64,000 nucleotides of DNA. Source: CAWKKW01 sp963850345 (lineage in GTDB: Bacteria; Acidobacteriota; Terriglobia; Terriglobales; Acidobacteriaceae). Every line of letters begins with the position of its first letter. Positions within the stretch are counted from its first letter, which is position 1. The position numbers and the translations under genes were made by a program. Positions 46,126-55,801 of this stretch are shown in pieces. Location: positions 1 to 64,000 of the forward strand of contig CAWKKW010000002.1 in the NCBI GenBank assembly GCA_963850345.1, in the 5' to 3' direction. The notes beneath the pieces are model-generated. The model was not told the DNA's origin. It ran no database searches and saw only the letters and a program-made list of their open reading frames with translations.

Positions 46126-48681
46126 CTAAGGCTGTTTCTTGTAGCTCAACAAAGCGGAATCCGGAGCGCTGTCAAGTTGGACCTCAATTCCTTTGTCCAT
46201 CAGTTCTTTGCCAGAGAGTGTCCGACGGCCATCGTGATCAAGATTCACAAATGTATAGTGCGCGCCGGGATCAAGTCCTTGAAGCTTAATTCGCGCGGTC
46301 TGATACGGACTGCGGGAGTGACGAAATACTTCCACAAAGCCATCGCCCACTTCAGGCCGATCAAATTGCATCGCCGCCCACACATCATTGGCGAGGCTAT
46401 ACGAGGTAAGGGGATAGAAGTCACCGTAGTAGTTGGGTGATAGGCTCCGCCATTGGTTCACCAGCTTTCGCATCTCGCCGGTGTCGCTGTCTTTTCGGCG
46501 CAGATCCCACGATGTGATGAGGCCGGGGGTCATCTGGCTGCGGAACACATACGGATCGACCCCACCAGTGCCGGTGCCGAAAAACGGAATCCACTGCGCC
46601 ATGCCGAGCGTCTGCATCTGCTGACTAATCGGCTCGACGGGCTCCAGCAGATAATCGCTACGCGTGAGCGGGACCGCCCTGCGCAGGGAATCTATGTCAT
46701 TGCGGCGGCCACCGCTTGCGCAGGAGTCCAGTAACATGTCCGGGTGCCGCCGTCGCAGCTCGTCCCAGTAAGCCAAGTACCCAGTTACATAGCGGATCTC
46801 CGTTATTCCCTGGCGATCGGGGGCATCATTCGATCTCCAGAAATTCAGGGGATCCATGTTGAAATCCTGCCGGTAGAGATCGATGCCCTGTTCAACGATC
46901 ATCTTATCCACATGGTTGGTCATCCATCCGAGCGCCTGCGGGTCGCCGAAGTTGAAGAGTTTCCACTTCGGATCATAAAGCTGATCTCCTGGTGTCATGG
47001 TGGTTTTGAGCAGCCACTCCGGATGGCTATCGTATAACCAGCTTCCCGCAGTAACTCGCTCCGGCTCAAACCACACGATGATCTTTACGCCCTTTGCATG
47101 CGCATGGTCACTTACTGCGCGCAAGCCGTGCGGGAAACGTTTCGTATCTACTTCCCAGGTGCCGGTATTCACCCAGCTGCCGTTGTTGGGGTACCAGCCT
47201 GCATCCATCCAGAAATAGTCCGGCTTCATGTTCTCTTCCACGTAACGGTCGATGAACATGTTTTCGTCGCGGTCTGTAGCTTCTGTCATTTCGATGTATT
47301 CGCGCGAGGTATTTCCTGCCATTTGCGGAGGTGGCAGTTTGCCGCCCGGATGTGGCATGTTGTGGGCCATCATCCAGCGTCGCCAAAGGTTTTGCGAACG
47401 CCGCCAGTCCCCTTTCCAGAACATCATCACGATCCGCGGCGTTCGTACTTCTTCTCCTGGCAGAAGCTTGAAGTGGGTCAACTCCTGGCCGATGCGGACC
47501 TGAACGCCACTAGCCCCGTCGCGGATGAACTGGCCGGCCCATTGACCGGGCCATCCAACCACGATGATTGCTCCCTCATTCGCCCATGCCAAGTTCAGGT
47601 AAGGCAGGTCCTTGTTGGATGGCCGACCTCCCTTTGCCCCCAGTGTGAGGACAGCGTTCTTCTCGAGTGGTGTCTCGTACGGTTCATAGTCGTTCGGTGA
47701 CGCTGGCGCGCCCTTGTTGTGGTGCAGCAGAAATTCACCCTCGCCATTCCGCTGGAGTGTGGTGTCCAGCGCCTCGATGTTTTCGAGGATAGGGGTGTCA
47801 GCGGCACCCGTGTTCTTGAAGGACAAGGTCCATTCAACAGCAGGGAAGTCGTGATATTCCACGCCCACAAAGTGGACCTCAAGCCCAGTCTTAGAATCCT
47901 TGTATATCTGGGTATGTTCTGTCCGCTGAGAGTCGATCTCTCGCGAGCTGTGCTCGACTGCCCACTCTTTAAGCAGGTCCGAGGATTTCCGCCCGCCAAA
48001 GACAAAGGAGAAGGGAGGATCGCTCGTATATTTCCCGGAGAGCGGCGCAGTGGGAAGAGTGTCCAACGCCAGGTCTCGTCCGTCTCTTAGTGTCGTCTTG
48101 GCATCGCCGAAATCAACCTGGTTCCAATCCGGACTAGCTAACTTGCCAATCACTCGCAGCGTGAAATCAGTCGCGCCTCCAAGGTCAACGTCTACTCGCA
48201 GGGCAGCCTGCCCTTCGTGCATCTCTGGCGATCGGAATTGCTCCTTGCCGTTCACCTCAACTGCAACGCTGACTTGGCCGCGTCCGAGGCTGGAGTAGTA
48301 GCTGATATCGTTGCTGTCGACCCCAACCCACGCGGTGAACCGGTCGCCTGAAGCGGGCAGATGTATCTCGATTTCTCCTGTCGAGGGGCAGTGGATCCCC
48401 TGTGCGAAAGATCGCTCCGCAATCTTCAACGGGTGATGTTGCCTGCTATGTTTCTCTACTGTGCCGGTCGTCAGCTTCGGCAGCATGTAACCAAGATCAG
48501 GCCTGGCTTGAGGTCTTCCGTCGAACTTCGCCGCGACCCATCGACTCGTCTCGGCGGATTCAGAAGGGTCCATTTGAATGGCCGCCGCCCATCCGATAAC
48601 AGGCAGAAGCAGTGTCAGAACCGGCAACACGCGTAAAGATCTCTTAATGTTGTAACCAGCACTACTACTTAATTTCGGCAC
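46126..48681 (-). CDS. Secreted NPCBM-GH36 alpha-galactosidase-like enzyme
   Basis: An 851-residue secreted enzyme. The signal core is VLPVLTLLLPVIGWAAA. An NPCBM carbohydrate-binding domain is at about 65-175 ('FTAWVGVDSNDISYY'). A GH36 supersandwich follows, then a TIM barrel with 'FWMDAGWYP', 'VWFEPERV' and 'YRQDFN' (nucleophile Asp) and 'SCASGGRRND' (acid/base Asp), then a melibiase C-terminal domain. These match alpha-galactosidases well. Start: GTG 48681 with AAGGA upstream gives a proper signal peptide; the frame extends to 48774. It should cleave alpha-galactosides from plant or microbial polysaccharide outside the inner membrane. Confidence 0.88.
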   Translation of the reverse strand: MPKLSSSAGYNIKRSLRVLPVLTLLLPVIGWAAAIQMDPSESAETSRWVAAKFDGRPQARPDLGYMLPKLTTGTVEKHSRQHHPLKIAERSFAQGIHCPSTGEIEIHLPASGDRFTAWVGVDSNDISYYSSLGRGQVSVAVEVNGKEQFRSPEMHEGQAALRVDVDLGGATDFTLRVIGKLASPDWNQVDFGDAKTTLRDGRDLALDTLPTAPLSGKYTSDPPFSFVFGGRKSSDLLKEWAVEHSSREIDSQRTEHTQIYKDSKTGLEVHFVGVEYHDFPAVEWTLSFKNTGAADTPILENIEALDTTLQRNGEGEFLLHHNKGAPASPNDYEPYETPLEKNAVLTLGAKGGRPSNKDLPYLNLAWANEGAIIVVGWPGQWAGQFIRDGASGVQVRIGQELTHFKLLPGEEVRTPRIVMMFWKGDWRRSQNLWRRWMMAHNMPHPGGKLPPPQMAGNTSREYIEMTEATDRDENMFIDRYVEENMKPDYFWMDAGWYPNNGSWVNTGTWEVDTKRFPHGLRAVSDHAHAKGVKIIVWFEPERVTAGSWLYDSHPEWLLKTTMTPGDQLYDPKWKLFNFGDPQALGWMTNHVDKMIVEQGIDLYRQDFNMDPLNFWRSNDAPDRQGITEIRYVTGYLAYWDELRRRHPDMLLDSCASGGRRNDIDSLRRAVPLTRSDYLLEPVEPISQQMQTLGMAQWIPFFGTGTGGVDPYVFRSQMTPGLITSWDLRRKDSDTGEMRKLVNQWRSLSPNYYGDFYPLTSYSLANDVWAAMQFDRPEVGDGFVEVFRHSRSPYQTARIKLQGLDPGAHYTFVNLDHDGRRTLSGKELMDKGIEVQLDSAPDSALLSYKKQP

Positions 48682-49330
48682 CTTTTGGTTCCTTTCCGGG
48701 CAGAATGTCACGGGCGGCTTCGCTGGCCTTTCTCTGCCTCTTTTCAAAATGCCCGCACTCAAAGAGAGCAGCATGACCTGTAAGAACTAAGTCAGAAGTG
48801 GAGCGGATCGAGGTTCCACCGGAAGCGGCCCTTTCTGAAAAGTGAATTCTGTTCAAGAATCTTTCCGCATGCATACTCTCTTGGGCTGATGATGTGGTGC
48901 GTTGCCCCAAAAACAGGCAATGCAGGGAGGCTATGCGTCGCAGCTCAAGTAACCATGAAACGCGGCGAGCTGCGGTCCTTCCTTCCCAAGCTGTTTTCTG
49001 AATGAGCCACTGGCAGTCTAGTGGGAGCTAAAGCGTTCGCACCTGAGGACCTCAGAGCCTCTTAGACATTTCTGCAGGGAGCTTTGTCAAGATTGTTCGT
49101 TTGCTTGAACACTCCGTCGTCCATTCTTTGTGTTGAACAAAGAGTTGGCAGCCGGCTGGGTTGTGGCTGCCATTTCGCGAATGCAGTGTGTGCGAAGTTT
49201 GGGGCCCTGGCGGAGAGATGATCGGGCGCCATCCCGGCAGACGCGTGCTTTGCATACTTCGCTCGTTGACGAAGCGTGCCGGCATAATCGTTCTGTATGC
49301 TTGTGCCACGAGTCACGTAGTGAGGGATCG
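48682..49330. other. Divergent intergenic region upstream of GH36 and ArsR genes
   Basis: No convincing gene. It holds the promoters of the minus GH36 enzyme and of the plus regulator. I see no inverted repeat of note. Confidence 0.35.
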
Positions 49331-50038
49331 ATGATGAACGCAACCGTCAGCGAAGATATGCTTCTCTCCGATATTGCCCAGGCAATCGATGGGCCTGCGA
49401 GAACCCGCATCCTTCTGAAGTTGTTGGACGGGCACGCGCGTACCAGCACTGAGCTTGCGGCGCTCGCGGAGGTCAGCCCATCCGCGGCAAGTGCCCACCT
49501 CAACCGTCTTAGGCAGAGCCGGTTGATCCGGGTCGCCGCGGAAGGACGGCAGCACTACTATTCGCTGCGCGGCCCGGACGTGGCACGTGTTCTCGAAACT
49601 CTAAGTGTGCTGGCGGCAAGGACTACTAAGAAATGCGTTCCGAGTACACCTGAACCTTTACGCAGTGCACGGAGTTGTTATGACCACATGGCCGGAACTC
49701 TTGCTGTAGCCCTGCATGATCGATTCGTTGAAAAAGGCTGGATCGTCTCTGACACTAAGAATAACTCGAACGCATATGAAGTGAGCGAGACCGGCGCGAA
49801 GATACTGAGAAAAGTAGATATAGACATCGCAGAGGCGCGAGGGTTTCGCCGCAGATTCGCATACGCCTGTCTCGACTGGAGCGAACGTCGCCCACACCTT
49901 GCGGGTGCCCTGGGAGCTGCGCTGCTGCAACAATTCGTGGTAAAGAAGTGGGTTGTTCGCGATGTAAGTTGCCGTGCTCTCGGTGTCACCAAATTCGGTG
50001 AACGGCAGATGTTCGCACTTTTTGGCGTAAGGCTCTGA
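49331..50038 (+). CDS. ArsR-type winged-helix regulator with C-terminal domain
   Basis: A 235-residue regulator. Residues 10-90 form an ArsR winged helix ('DGPARTRILLKLLDG', 'VSPSAASAHLNRL', wing at 'AAEGRQHYYSLRG'). The classical metal-binding ELCVC motif is missing, so it is not an arsenic/zinc sensor of the standard kind. A further domain (110-235) contains CLDWSERRPHLAGALG, a conserved-looking Cys/His-containing motif, and YEVSETG. GAGGG lies four bases before ATG 49331. It is alone with respect to known targets; the YdeI-like gene downstream is 190 bases away. Confidence 0.85.
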   Translation: MMNATVSEDMLLSDIAQAIDGPARTRILLKLLDGHARTSTELAALAEVSPSAASAHLNRLRQSRLIRVAAEGRQHYYSLRGPDVARVLETLSVLAARTTKKCVPSTPEPLRSARSCYDHMAGTLAVALHDRFVEKGWIVSDTKNNSNAYEVSETGAKILRKVDIDIAEARGFRRRFAYACLDWSERRPHLAGALGAALLQQFVVKKWVVRDVSCRALGVTKFGERQMFALFGVRL

Positions 50039-50228
50039 GCAACAGCGAATCGGGAACACTTCGGCGCCGCCCCACTTAGGCGTACGGACCCGCACCGGTA
50101 GTCCTTATTGGTGCCTTCTCACTTGGGATCGCTTTTGGCACAATCAAGCTTCATAGAGCAGATGCGGCATTGCTAATATCTACTGGCGTCAATGAAGAGA
50201 TTCAACACCGGCGGAGAGGGTTAAGACG

Positions 50229-50798
50229 ATGAAAGTTCCTTTCGCGAAGAAGTGGCAGAAGGAAACGGACAGGCTGCGCAGAATCGCGCTCGACTGCGAC
50301 CTGACCGAAGAACAGAGGTGGGGCAAATCCTGCTTCACCTTCATGAAGAAGAATGTGGCGATCATCATTCCGCTCAAGGAATCGTGTGCGTTCTCCTTTT
50401 TCCAGGGCGCGCTACTCAAGGATCCGAAGCACATCCTTGAAAAGATTGGAGAGCATACGCAGGCAGGGCGATGGATCAAGTTCACCACGGTCAAAGAGAT
50501 TACGGCCCTGAAGTCGACTCTCACGGATTACCTTTACGAAGCCATCGAGTTGCAGGAGTCCGGGAAGAAGGTGGAGCTCAAGAAACCTTCGGAGTACCCA
50601 GTTCCAGAGGAGTTGGAGAGCAGATTGAATCAAGATGCGGTTCTCAGGGCAGCGTTCGAAGCGCTCACGCCAGGCCGCAGGAAGTCATACATCTTTCACA
50701 TTTCAAGTGCGAAGCAGGCAAAGACTAGAGCAACCCGGGCAGAGAAGTGTGCGCCCATGATCCTGAGCGGGAGAGGGTTCAATGAGCAGCCACGTTGA
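50229..50798 (+). CDS. YdeI/OmdA-family protein
   Basis: A 189-residue protein with an N-terminal DUF1801-like domain ('RWGKSCFTFMKKNVAIIIPLKESCAFSFFQG') and a C-terminal OmdA-type helix region ('LTPGRRKSYIFHISSAKQAKTRATR'). The family is cytoplasmic, widely spread and of unclear function; some members are linked to antimicrobial tolerance. A GGAGAGGG box stands eight bases before the ATG. No operon partner. Confidence 0.85.
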   Translation: MKVPFAKKWQKETDRLRRIALDCDLTEEQRWGKSCFTFMKKNVAIIIPLKESCAFSFFQGALLKDPKHILEKIGEHTQAGRWIKFTTVKEITALKSTLTDYLYEAIELQESGKKVELKKPSEYPVPEELESRLNQDAVLRAAFEALTPGRRKSYIFHISSAKQAKTRATRAEKCAPMILSGRGFNEQPR

Positions 50799-50918
50799 AG
50801 GTTGGTGTGGGCGAACGATTCGGCTTGAGAGGCAAGATGGCAGCTGCAGCCCGGAACGCGCATTGCCGTCTCTCAACAATCGAGGCCGGGAGTTACTCAG
50901 GGATAGGTGAATGAACCT

Positions 50919-50937
50919 CGACTCGGACGCCGAGTTC
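50919..50937. repeat. Small inverted repeat after YdeI-like gene
   Basis: ACTCGG (50921-50926), loop ACG, CCGAGT (50930-50935). It lies between the YdeI-like gene and the minus-strand crotonase gene. Weak terminator candidate. Confidence 0.3.
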
Positions 50938-51045
50938 TCGATCTCGACTTGACCGAGCCAGTGGCACGCTGCGACTCTCTAACCTGCTGCACAGCTGCTG
51001 CCACGCAGAATAGGATCTCGTTGACTTAGCGCGGAGAGACGATTT

Positions 51046-51873
51046 TCATCGGCCGCGCCAGTTGGCTGGTCGCTTCTGAAGGAAGGCATCGATTCCCTCT
51101 GCGGCATCCTGCAGGACCATGTTGTCGGCCATGACCGAGCTGGCTATGTCATAGGCTGCCCCGAGCGGAAAATCGATCTGGTTATAGAAGCCCCGCTTCC
51201 CGACACGAATAGCGGCCGAGCTCCGCGCGAGAATGACATTGGTAAAGTGACTGATTTCCGCATCGAGTTTGCCTATGTGAACGACACGATTGACGAGCCC
51301 CCACGAGAGTGCCGTCGCGGCGTCAATGGGCTCGCCGGTCAGCAACATCTCCATCGCGCGTTTGCGGCCGATGTTTCGCGCCACGCCCACGGCCGGTGTC
51401 GAGCAAAATACGCCGATGTTCACTCCTGGCATTGCAAAGGTCGCCGTATCGGTTGCTACTGCAAGGTCGCACATCGAAACGAGCTGGCACCCTGCGGCGG
51501 TGGCGATTCCATGGACGCGGGCAATCACAGGCTGCGGGAGCTCAGTAAGGGCAATCATCATTCGGCTGCAGGAGTCGAACAGGGCTCTCTGCCAGTCTTT
51601 GTCCTCCGAGTGTGCGCGCATCTCTTTGAGGTCGTGACCCGCGCAAAAGCCCTTTCCCTCGGCGGCGAGAATCACAACTCGCACCAATGGGTCCTTGGCG
51701 ATTGCATCCAGGGCCGTCCGAATAGCAGCGATCATCTCAAACGAGAGCGGGTTGAATCGTTCGGGACGATTCAACGTGAGGGTTGCGACTCCGTTCACCG
51801 CGGTCGAGAGTACAAACGGCTGTGTTGTCAAAGAAGCATTAGCACGCAACTCAGTCATTGTCTGAATCCACAT
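51046..51873 (-). CDS. Crotonase-fold protein lacking both catalytic glutamates (ECHDC3-like)
   Basis: A 275-residue enoyl-CoA hydratase/isomerase-fold protein. The CoA/oxyanion segment GFCAGHDLKEM (76-86) is present. The two hydratase glutamates are replaced: AGCQL has Q130 and MPGVNIGVFCSTP has G150. This pattern is that of the ECHDC3 subgroup, so standard hydration is unlikely. The ATG at 51873 follows directly after the stop of the CoA-transferase gene; an ATG at 51858 is an alternative. The pair probably handles an unusual acyl-CoA. Confidence 0.85.
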   Translation of the reverse strand: MWIQTMTELRANASLTTQPFVLSTAVNGVATLTLNRPERFNPLSFEMIAAIRTALDAIAKDPLVRVVILAAEGKGFCAGHDLKEMRAHSEDKDWQRALFDSCSRMMIALTELPQPVIARVHGIATAAGCQLVSMCDLAVATDTATFAMPGVNIGVFCSTPAVGVARNIGRKRAMEMLLTGEPIDAATALSWGLVNRVVHIGKLDAEISHFTNVILARSSAAIRVGKRGFYNQIDFPLGAAYDIASSVMADNMVLQDAAEGIDAFLQKRPANWRGR

Positions 51874-53241
51874 CTATTCACTAAAGACCTTAGGCTCGAG
51901 CGAATCGTCGAACCTGCTTTGACAATTGAAGGAAACACCGCGTGGGATGAGCCGTTGTTTATAGGCTTGCCGTTCCAGATCCTCGCGAAAATCGGGATGC
52001 GCGAGCGAGATGATGGCCTTTGCGCGCTCCGCCACGCATTTTCCTTTCAGATTGACCATGCCGTACTCCGTCACCACATACATTACGTCAGAGCGCGGCG
52101 TCGTCACGATGTTTCCGGGAGTAAGGTCAAACACGATCCGGCTGCGGCGCTCGCCTCCCTTTTCGTACGTTGAAGAGAGGCAGATGAACGACTTGCCCCC
52201 TTTTGACGCGTACGCGCCCCGCACAAACTGCAACTGCCCGCCTGTGCCGCTGATGTGCCGGTGCCCGTCGGACTCTGAAGCCGCCTGGCCCTGCAAATCG
52301 ATCTGCGTGGTGTTGTTGATCGAGACGACCTTATGGTTTTGCATGATGATGTGCGGCGAGTTAGTGTAGTCCACCTGGTGGCAGTACAGATGAGGGTTGC
52401 GGTTGACGGTGGCGTAAAGGGCGAGCGAGCCGAGCGCAAATGTATAAACCACCTTGCCTGGGTCCAGCGTCTTTCGTGATCCCGTGACCCGGCCAGAACG
52501 GTAAAGCAATCCGAGGCCATCGGTCAGCATCTCTGTGTGAATTCCCAGGTCTTTCACTCCGCTGTCCATCAACAACGCACACACGGCATTCGGCATACCG
52601 CCGATGCCGATCTGAAGGCAGGAGCCATCTTCGACTTCAGCCGCAATTTGAAGAGCAACGGTGCGGTCGATCGCGCTCGGTTCAGGATTTGGAAGTTCCG
52701 CGCACGGCTGATCATCACCCTCGATCATGAAATCGACCTCACCGACGTGCACACCGTTTTCTCTACCGAACACGTACGGCATCTCGCGGTTGATCTCGAC
52801 GATGACCAACTTGGCGCGATCAATGATGGCTCGTTGCCAGAGATTCGTCGGGCCAAAGTTGAAGTAGCCGCCGTCGTCCATTGGACAAGTCTTGAGGATG
52901 ACGATATCAATGGGATCGAGAAATCGCCGGTAATAATCCGGGACCTCTCCGAGATTCAGGGGCGTGTAGTTACACCGCCCAGTGTCGTGCTTTCTACGCT
53001 CGTAAGCAGAGAAATGCCAACTGAAGAGGTGGAAATGCTTGCCGTCCGGATCTTCTTCGATCACGGCTCGCGGACGAGTCGAAAGGCAGGTGCGAATCTT
53101 GACGTTCTCCAGCTCGTGTTTTCGCGCGGCCAGCGCCTTATCGAAAACGTCAGGCTCGCAATGGGTTGCGCCATAGTCCAGCCACATGCCCGACTTAACA
53201 AAGCTGGCAGCCTGATCGGGGGAAATGGTTTCAGCGAGCAT
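51874..53241 (-). CDS. Acetyl-CoA hydrolase/transferase family CoA-transferase
   Basis: A 455-residue protein with both AcetylCoA_hydro domains. The N-terminal half includes 'GMWLDYGATHCEPD' and the C-terminal half 'ISGTGGQLQFVRGAYASKGGKSFI' and 'VVTEYGMVNLKGK'. Relatives include 4-hydroxybutyrate CoA-transferase, propionyl-/butyryl-CoA:acetate transferases and acetyl-CoA hydrolases. It moves CoA between short acids in the cytoplasm. It is directly upstream of the crotonase-fold gene with no gap, so one mRNA is certain. Exact acyl donor unknown. Confidence 0.88.
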   Translation of the reverse strand: MLAETISPDQAASFVKSGMWLDYGATHCEPDVFDKALAARKHELENVKIRTCLSTRPRAVIEEDPDGKHFHLFSWHFSAYERRKHDTGRCNYTPLNLGEVPDYYRRFLDPIDIVILKTCPMDDGGYFNFGPTNLWQRAIIDRAKLVIVEINREMPYVFGRENGVHVGEVDFMIEGDDQPCAELPNPEPSAIDRTVALQIAAEVEDGSCLQIGIGGMPNAVCALLMDSGVKDLGIHTEMLTDGLGLLYRSGRVTGSRKTLDPGKVVYTFALGSLALYATVNRNPHLYCHQVDYTNSPHIIMQNHKVVSINNTTQIDLQGQAASESDGHRHISGTGGQLQFVRGAYASKGGKSFICLSSTYEKGGERRSRIVFDLTPGNIVTTPRSDVMYVVTEYGMVNLKGKCVAERAKAIISLAHPDFREDLERQAYKQRLIPRGVSFNCQSRFDDSLEPKVFSE

Positions 53242-53645
53242 GGGTGAGGCCTGTTCCGAGGATGTCAGCGGTCTGGGAAGAGTCTACAACGAAACAGTGT
53301 GGGCTCTCAGCCCCATTTCATTGCTGTTAGTAGCCGAAGATGCGCTTCGCGTCAGTTGGTAGACCTCTGGCGGGAGACGAGCTCACCGTAGGCGAAGCGC
53401 GGCGTTTCAGCACACCTGGCTCCCAGAGAATCAATCCGGGGCACCAATGAAATGGCGGGAAGGAAGGATGCTTTCGATCGGCGTTGGTGCTGTGATCCTA
53501 TGTGCGAAGCAGATCCGTCCCAGCAAACGATCGGGGCGCCTGGGGTCTTTGATCTCAGGGTAGTCACCGGGCTCCCCGTCACGTTGGCCAACTTTGGTGC
53601 ACAGATCTGTAGCAGACTATCGAGCAAATGGACGAACATACCGGT
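53242..53645. other. Gap between CoA-transferase and DUF72 genes
   Basis: No gene recognised. The frames here show no motifs. It contains the upstream region of the CoA-transferase/crotonase operon. Confidence 0.35.
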
Positions 53646-54413
53646 TCAGCGACCTGTTTGCTCCGGGCGCAGCGCGTCGTACAACTGAACCGCGTTCGCG
53701 GCGGCGTGACCCAGCACCGTGTTATCAAAGATCACCCACGTTTCCTTTTCTCCCGGACCGCCCTCGAGTAACTGAAGCCGCTCCGCGAATGCCCGGAGCC
53801 ATTGATGGTCATACTCCGAATAGTAGGTATGCGGGGCTCCGTGAAGGCGCCAGTAACGCAGACCGGGCCAGCCTGCCGGATCTGAGGCACGTTCGGAACC
53901 TTTGGGTGGATCGGCGGCGACACGAGCGATTTGAAAGCTCTGCAGCAGGTCGTCCGCCGAAGCCGAGAACCAGCTCGCGTGACGGGGCTCCAGGACAACC
54001 CCGCCCTGATGCAATTCGCGCAAGGTTGTGAAGAAATCCTGTGCGACACCTTGATCGAACTCGAGCTTCGGCGGCAGCTGGAGCAGCACAGGTCCTAATT
54101 TGTTACCGAGAGCACTCACTGCATCGAAAAACTCCAGCAGAGCGCCCCCTGTATTTACCAGCTTAGCGGTGTGGCTCACGGCCTTTGGGGCCTTCACAGC
54201 GAAACGAAAGCGATCTGGCGTTGCCGCAGCCCAACGCTCCCAGGTAGCGCGCCTATGCGGCCGGTGAAAGCTGGAGTTGATCTCCACGCAGGGCAGTCGG
54301 TTTGCATAGCGCTCAAGGTGCGACAGCTTCGCCTCTTCGACCTCGCTGGAGAAGAGGGACAGGTGCTGCTTTGGCACAGACCAGCCTGCGGTACCCACAA
54401 AGAATGGCATCAT
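53646..54413 (-). CDS. DUF72 family TIM-barrel protein
   Basis: A 255-residue protein. FFVGTAGWS at the N-terminus, 'EINSSFHRPHRRATWERWAAATPDRFRFAVKAPK' and 'LEPRHASWF' are the DUF72 (YecE-like) signatures. The family forms a TIM barrel of unknown function. Two adjacent ATG codons at 54413 and 54410 begin the family-like part; the frame extends to 54491 without similarity. No ribosome-binding site is clear. The 295-base space to the next gene holds nothing I can identify. Confidence 0.87.
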   Translation of the reverse strand: MMPFFVGTAGWSVPKQHLSLFSSEVEEAKLSHLERYANRLPCVEINSSFHRPHRRATWERWAAATPDRFRFAVKAPKAVSHTAKLVNTGGALLEFFDAVSALGNKLGPVLLQLPPKLEFDQGVAQDFFTTLRELHQGGVVLEPRHASWFSASADDLLQSFQIARVAADPPKGSERASDPAGWPGLRYWRLHGAPHTYYSEYDHQWLRAFAERLQLLEGGPGEKETWVIFDNTVLGHAAANAVQLYDALRPEQTGR

Positions 54414-54708
54414 TGCCAGCGTACGCCGAGGCAGCCGAATGCGCATGCTCCAGCCTGGCTCGGGAGCGCCCAGCGGTGTGTCTTGCAGCAACGCGCAAGT
54501 TCGTCGGTTGCTTCTGCTGGGCTCGCGCCGAAGATTGCGTCATGCGTTCCGTCCTTGTGTTCTCCGCGTGAAAAGCTTCTGGAAGCCAATCACAGCGCGT
54601 GTCAATACAATTGTTGCGGAGACGCTCAATGTTGGACAGGGACTGCTGCCGTAATGCGATCCTTGACACGGGGCGTGTCCTTCTCTGCTCGTAGCCTAAG
54701 GGAGGCAA

Positions 54709-55605
54709 ATGGCACTCATACGAACGCTCATCGATCGCGATCAGCTGCACGTTGAACCGGCGCTGCCCGCAGGGTTGAGAGACCTGTACGATGGGAATCT
54801 GCCCTTCGGAGCATTGCCCGATGAGCGACCGTTCGTCCTCGCAAACTTTGTTTCCACCTTAGACGGGGTCGTCGGCTACGAGATCAAGGGCCACGCTGGC
54901 GGGTCGACCATCAGTGGATCTGACCCTGCTGATCGCTTCATCATGGGCCTTTTGCGAGCCTCGGCGGATGCGGTGATGATTGGCGCCCGAACCCTGCTTG
55001 ACTCAGACCCTCGAAGTCTCTGGATTCCTGAATTCACCTATCCCGATGCTAAGGATCTTTACACCGAATACCGGGTGAACGTCCTGGGCAAAGCGGAGTA
55101 TCCGCTGCTCGTGGTCGTCAGCGGCAGCGGGAAGCTCGAGCTAGAGAGAGCAATCTTCCGAACGGCGGCGGCGCCCACAGTAGTGATGACAACCGCGGCG
55201 GGGAGGGATGCACTCACGCGAGCAGGCGCAACGAATATACCCTCCGTGCAGATACATGCTCTGGACGCCAACGCTGGAGCACTCGCTCCCCAGGTGATGC
55301 TGAAATTTCTAGGCGATGAGCTTGGCGTAAAACGGCTTCTCCACGAAGGTGGCCCTACACTCTTCGGACAATTCATGGCCGCGGGAGTGGTGGATGAGCT
55401 CTTTCTTACGCTGGCCCCGCAGATCGCCGGCAGAACGTCGGCGGCGACAAGACCTGCGCTCGTGCAAGGAACGCAGTTTATGCCCGAGAGTGCTCCTTGG
55501 TTTCAGCTGCTGAGCGTTAAGCAAAGTGCTGATCATCTCTATATGCGCTACAGACGTAGGGGATTGGTCTCAGATCGATCAGGCGATTTCGATGGTTCGA
55601 AGTAA
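54709..55605 (+). CDS. RibD C-terminal-type (dihydrofolate-reductase-fold) reductase
   Basis: A 298-residue protein with a RibD_C domain. 'PFVLANFVSTLDGVVG' near residues 41-56 and 'LLHEGGPTLFGQFMAAGVVDELFLTLAPQIAG' near 205-236 are the nucleotide/substrate-binding signatures of the pyrimidine-reductase half of RibD and its stand-alone relatives. No deaminase domain is present, and no other riboflavin gene is near, so it is probably a paralogue that reduces another NADPH-dependent substrate. GGGAGG precedes the ATG. A complex hairpin region follows. Confidence 0.85.
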   Translation: MALIRTLIDRDQLHVEPALPAGLRDLYDGNLPFGALPDERPFVLANFVSTLDGVVGYEIKGHAGGSTISGSDPADRFIMGLLRASADAVMIGARTLLDSDPRSLWIPEFTYPDAKDLYTEYRVNVLGKAEYPLLVVVSGSGKLELERAIFRTAAAPTVVMTTAAGRDALTRAGATNIPSVQIHALDANAGALAPQVMLKFLGDELGVKRLLHEGGPTLFGQFMAAGVVDELFLTLAPQIAGRTSAATRPALVQGTQFMPESAPWFQLLSVKQSADHLYMRYRRRGLVSDRSGDFDGSK

Positions 55606-55610
55606 TCAGC

Positions 55611-55683
55611 GATGAGCGAGGTTAGGTGCGCTCATCGGTCAGCGTAAGTTCCGATCGACGTCCGCACGTCGCGATCGGCTGAC
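55611..55683 (+). terminator. Two consecutive stem-loops after the RibD-C gene
   Basis: First stem: GATGAGCG (55611-55618) with CGCTCATC (55629-55636), ten-base loop. Second: outer arms GTCAGC (55638-55643) and GCTGAC (55678-55683), with an inner arm pair CGATCGACGT (55652-55661) and ACGTCG..ATCG (55666-55677, two-base bulge) around a CCGC loop. TTTAAA follows. It is likely a terminator, though a structured RNA cannot be excluded. Confidence 0.5.
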
Positions 55684-55801
55684 TTTAAAGGAGGCGATGC
55701 GCTGAGTTCCATGTTCGTGTGCGGAAGGGCGACAGAGGTCAAAATACTGCTCCGTTGCTTCTATTTCTGTGGATGGGCTAAGGTGTTTGCGGGGCACAAA
55801 T

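Noticed and set aside
51247..52173. 308-residue plus-strand frame
   Set aside because: Antisense of the crotonase-fold and CoA-transferase genes; no signature.
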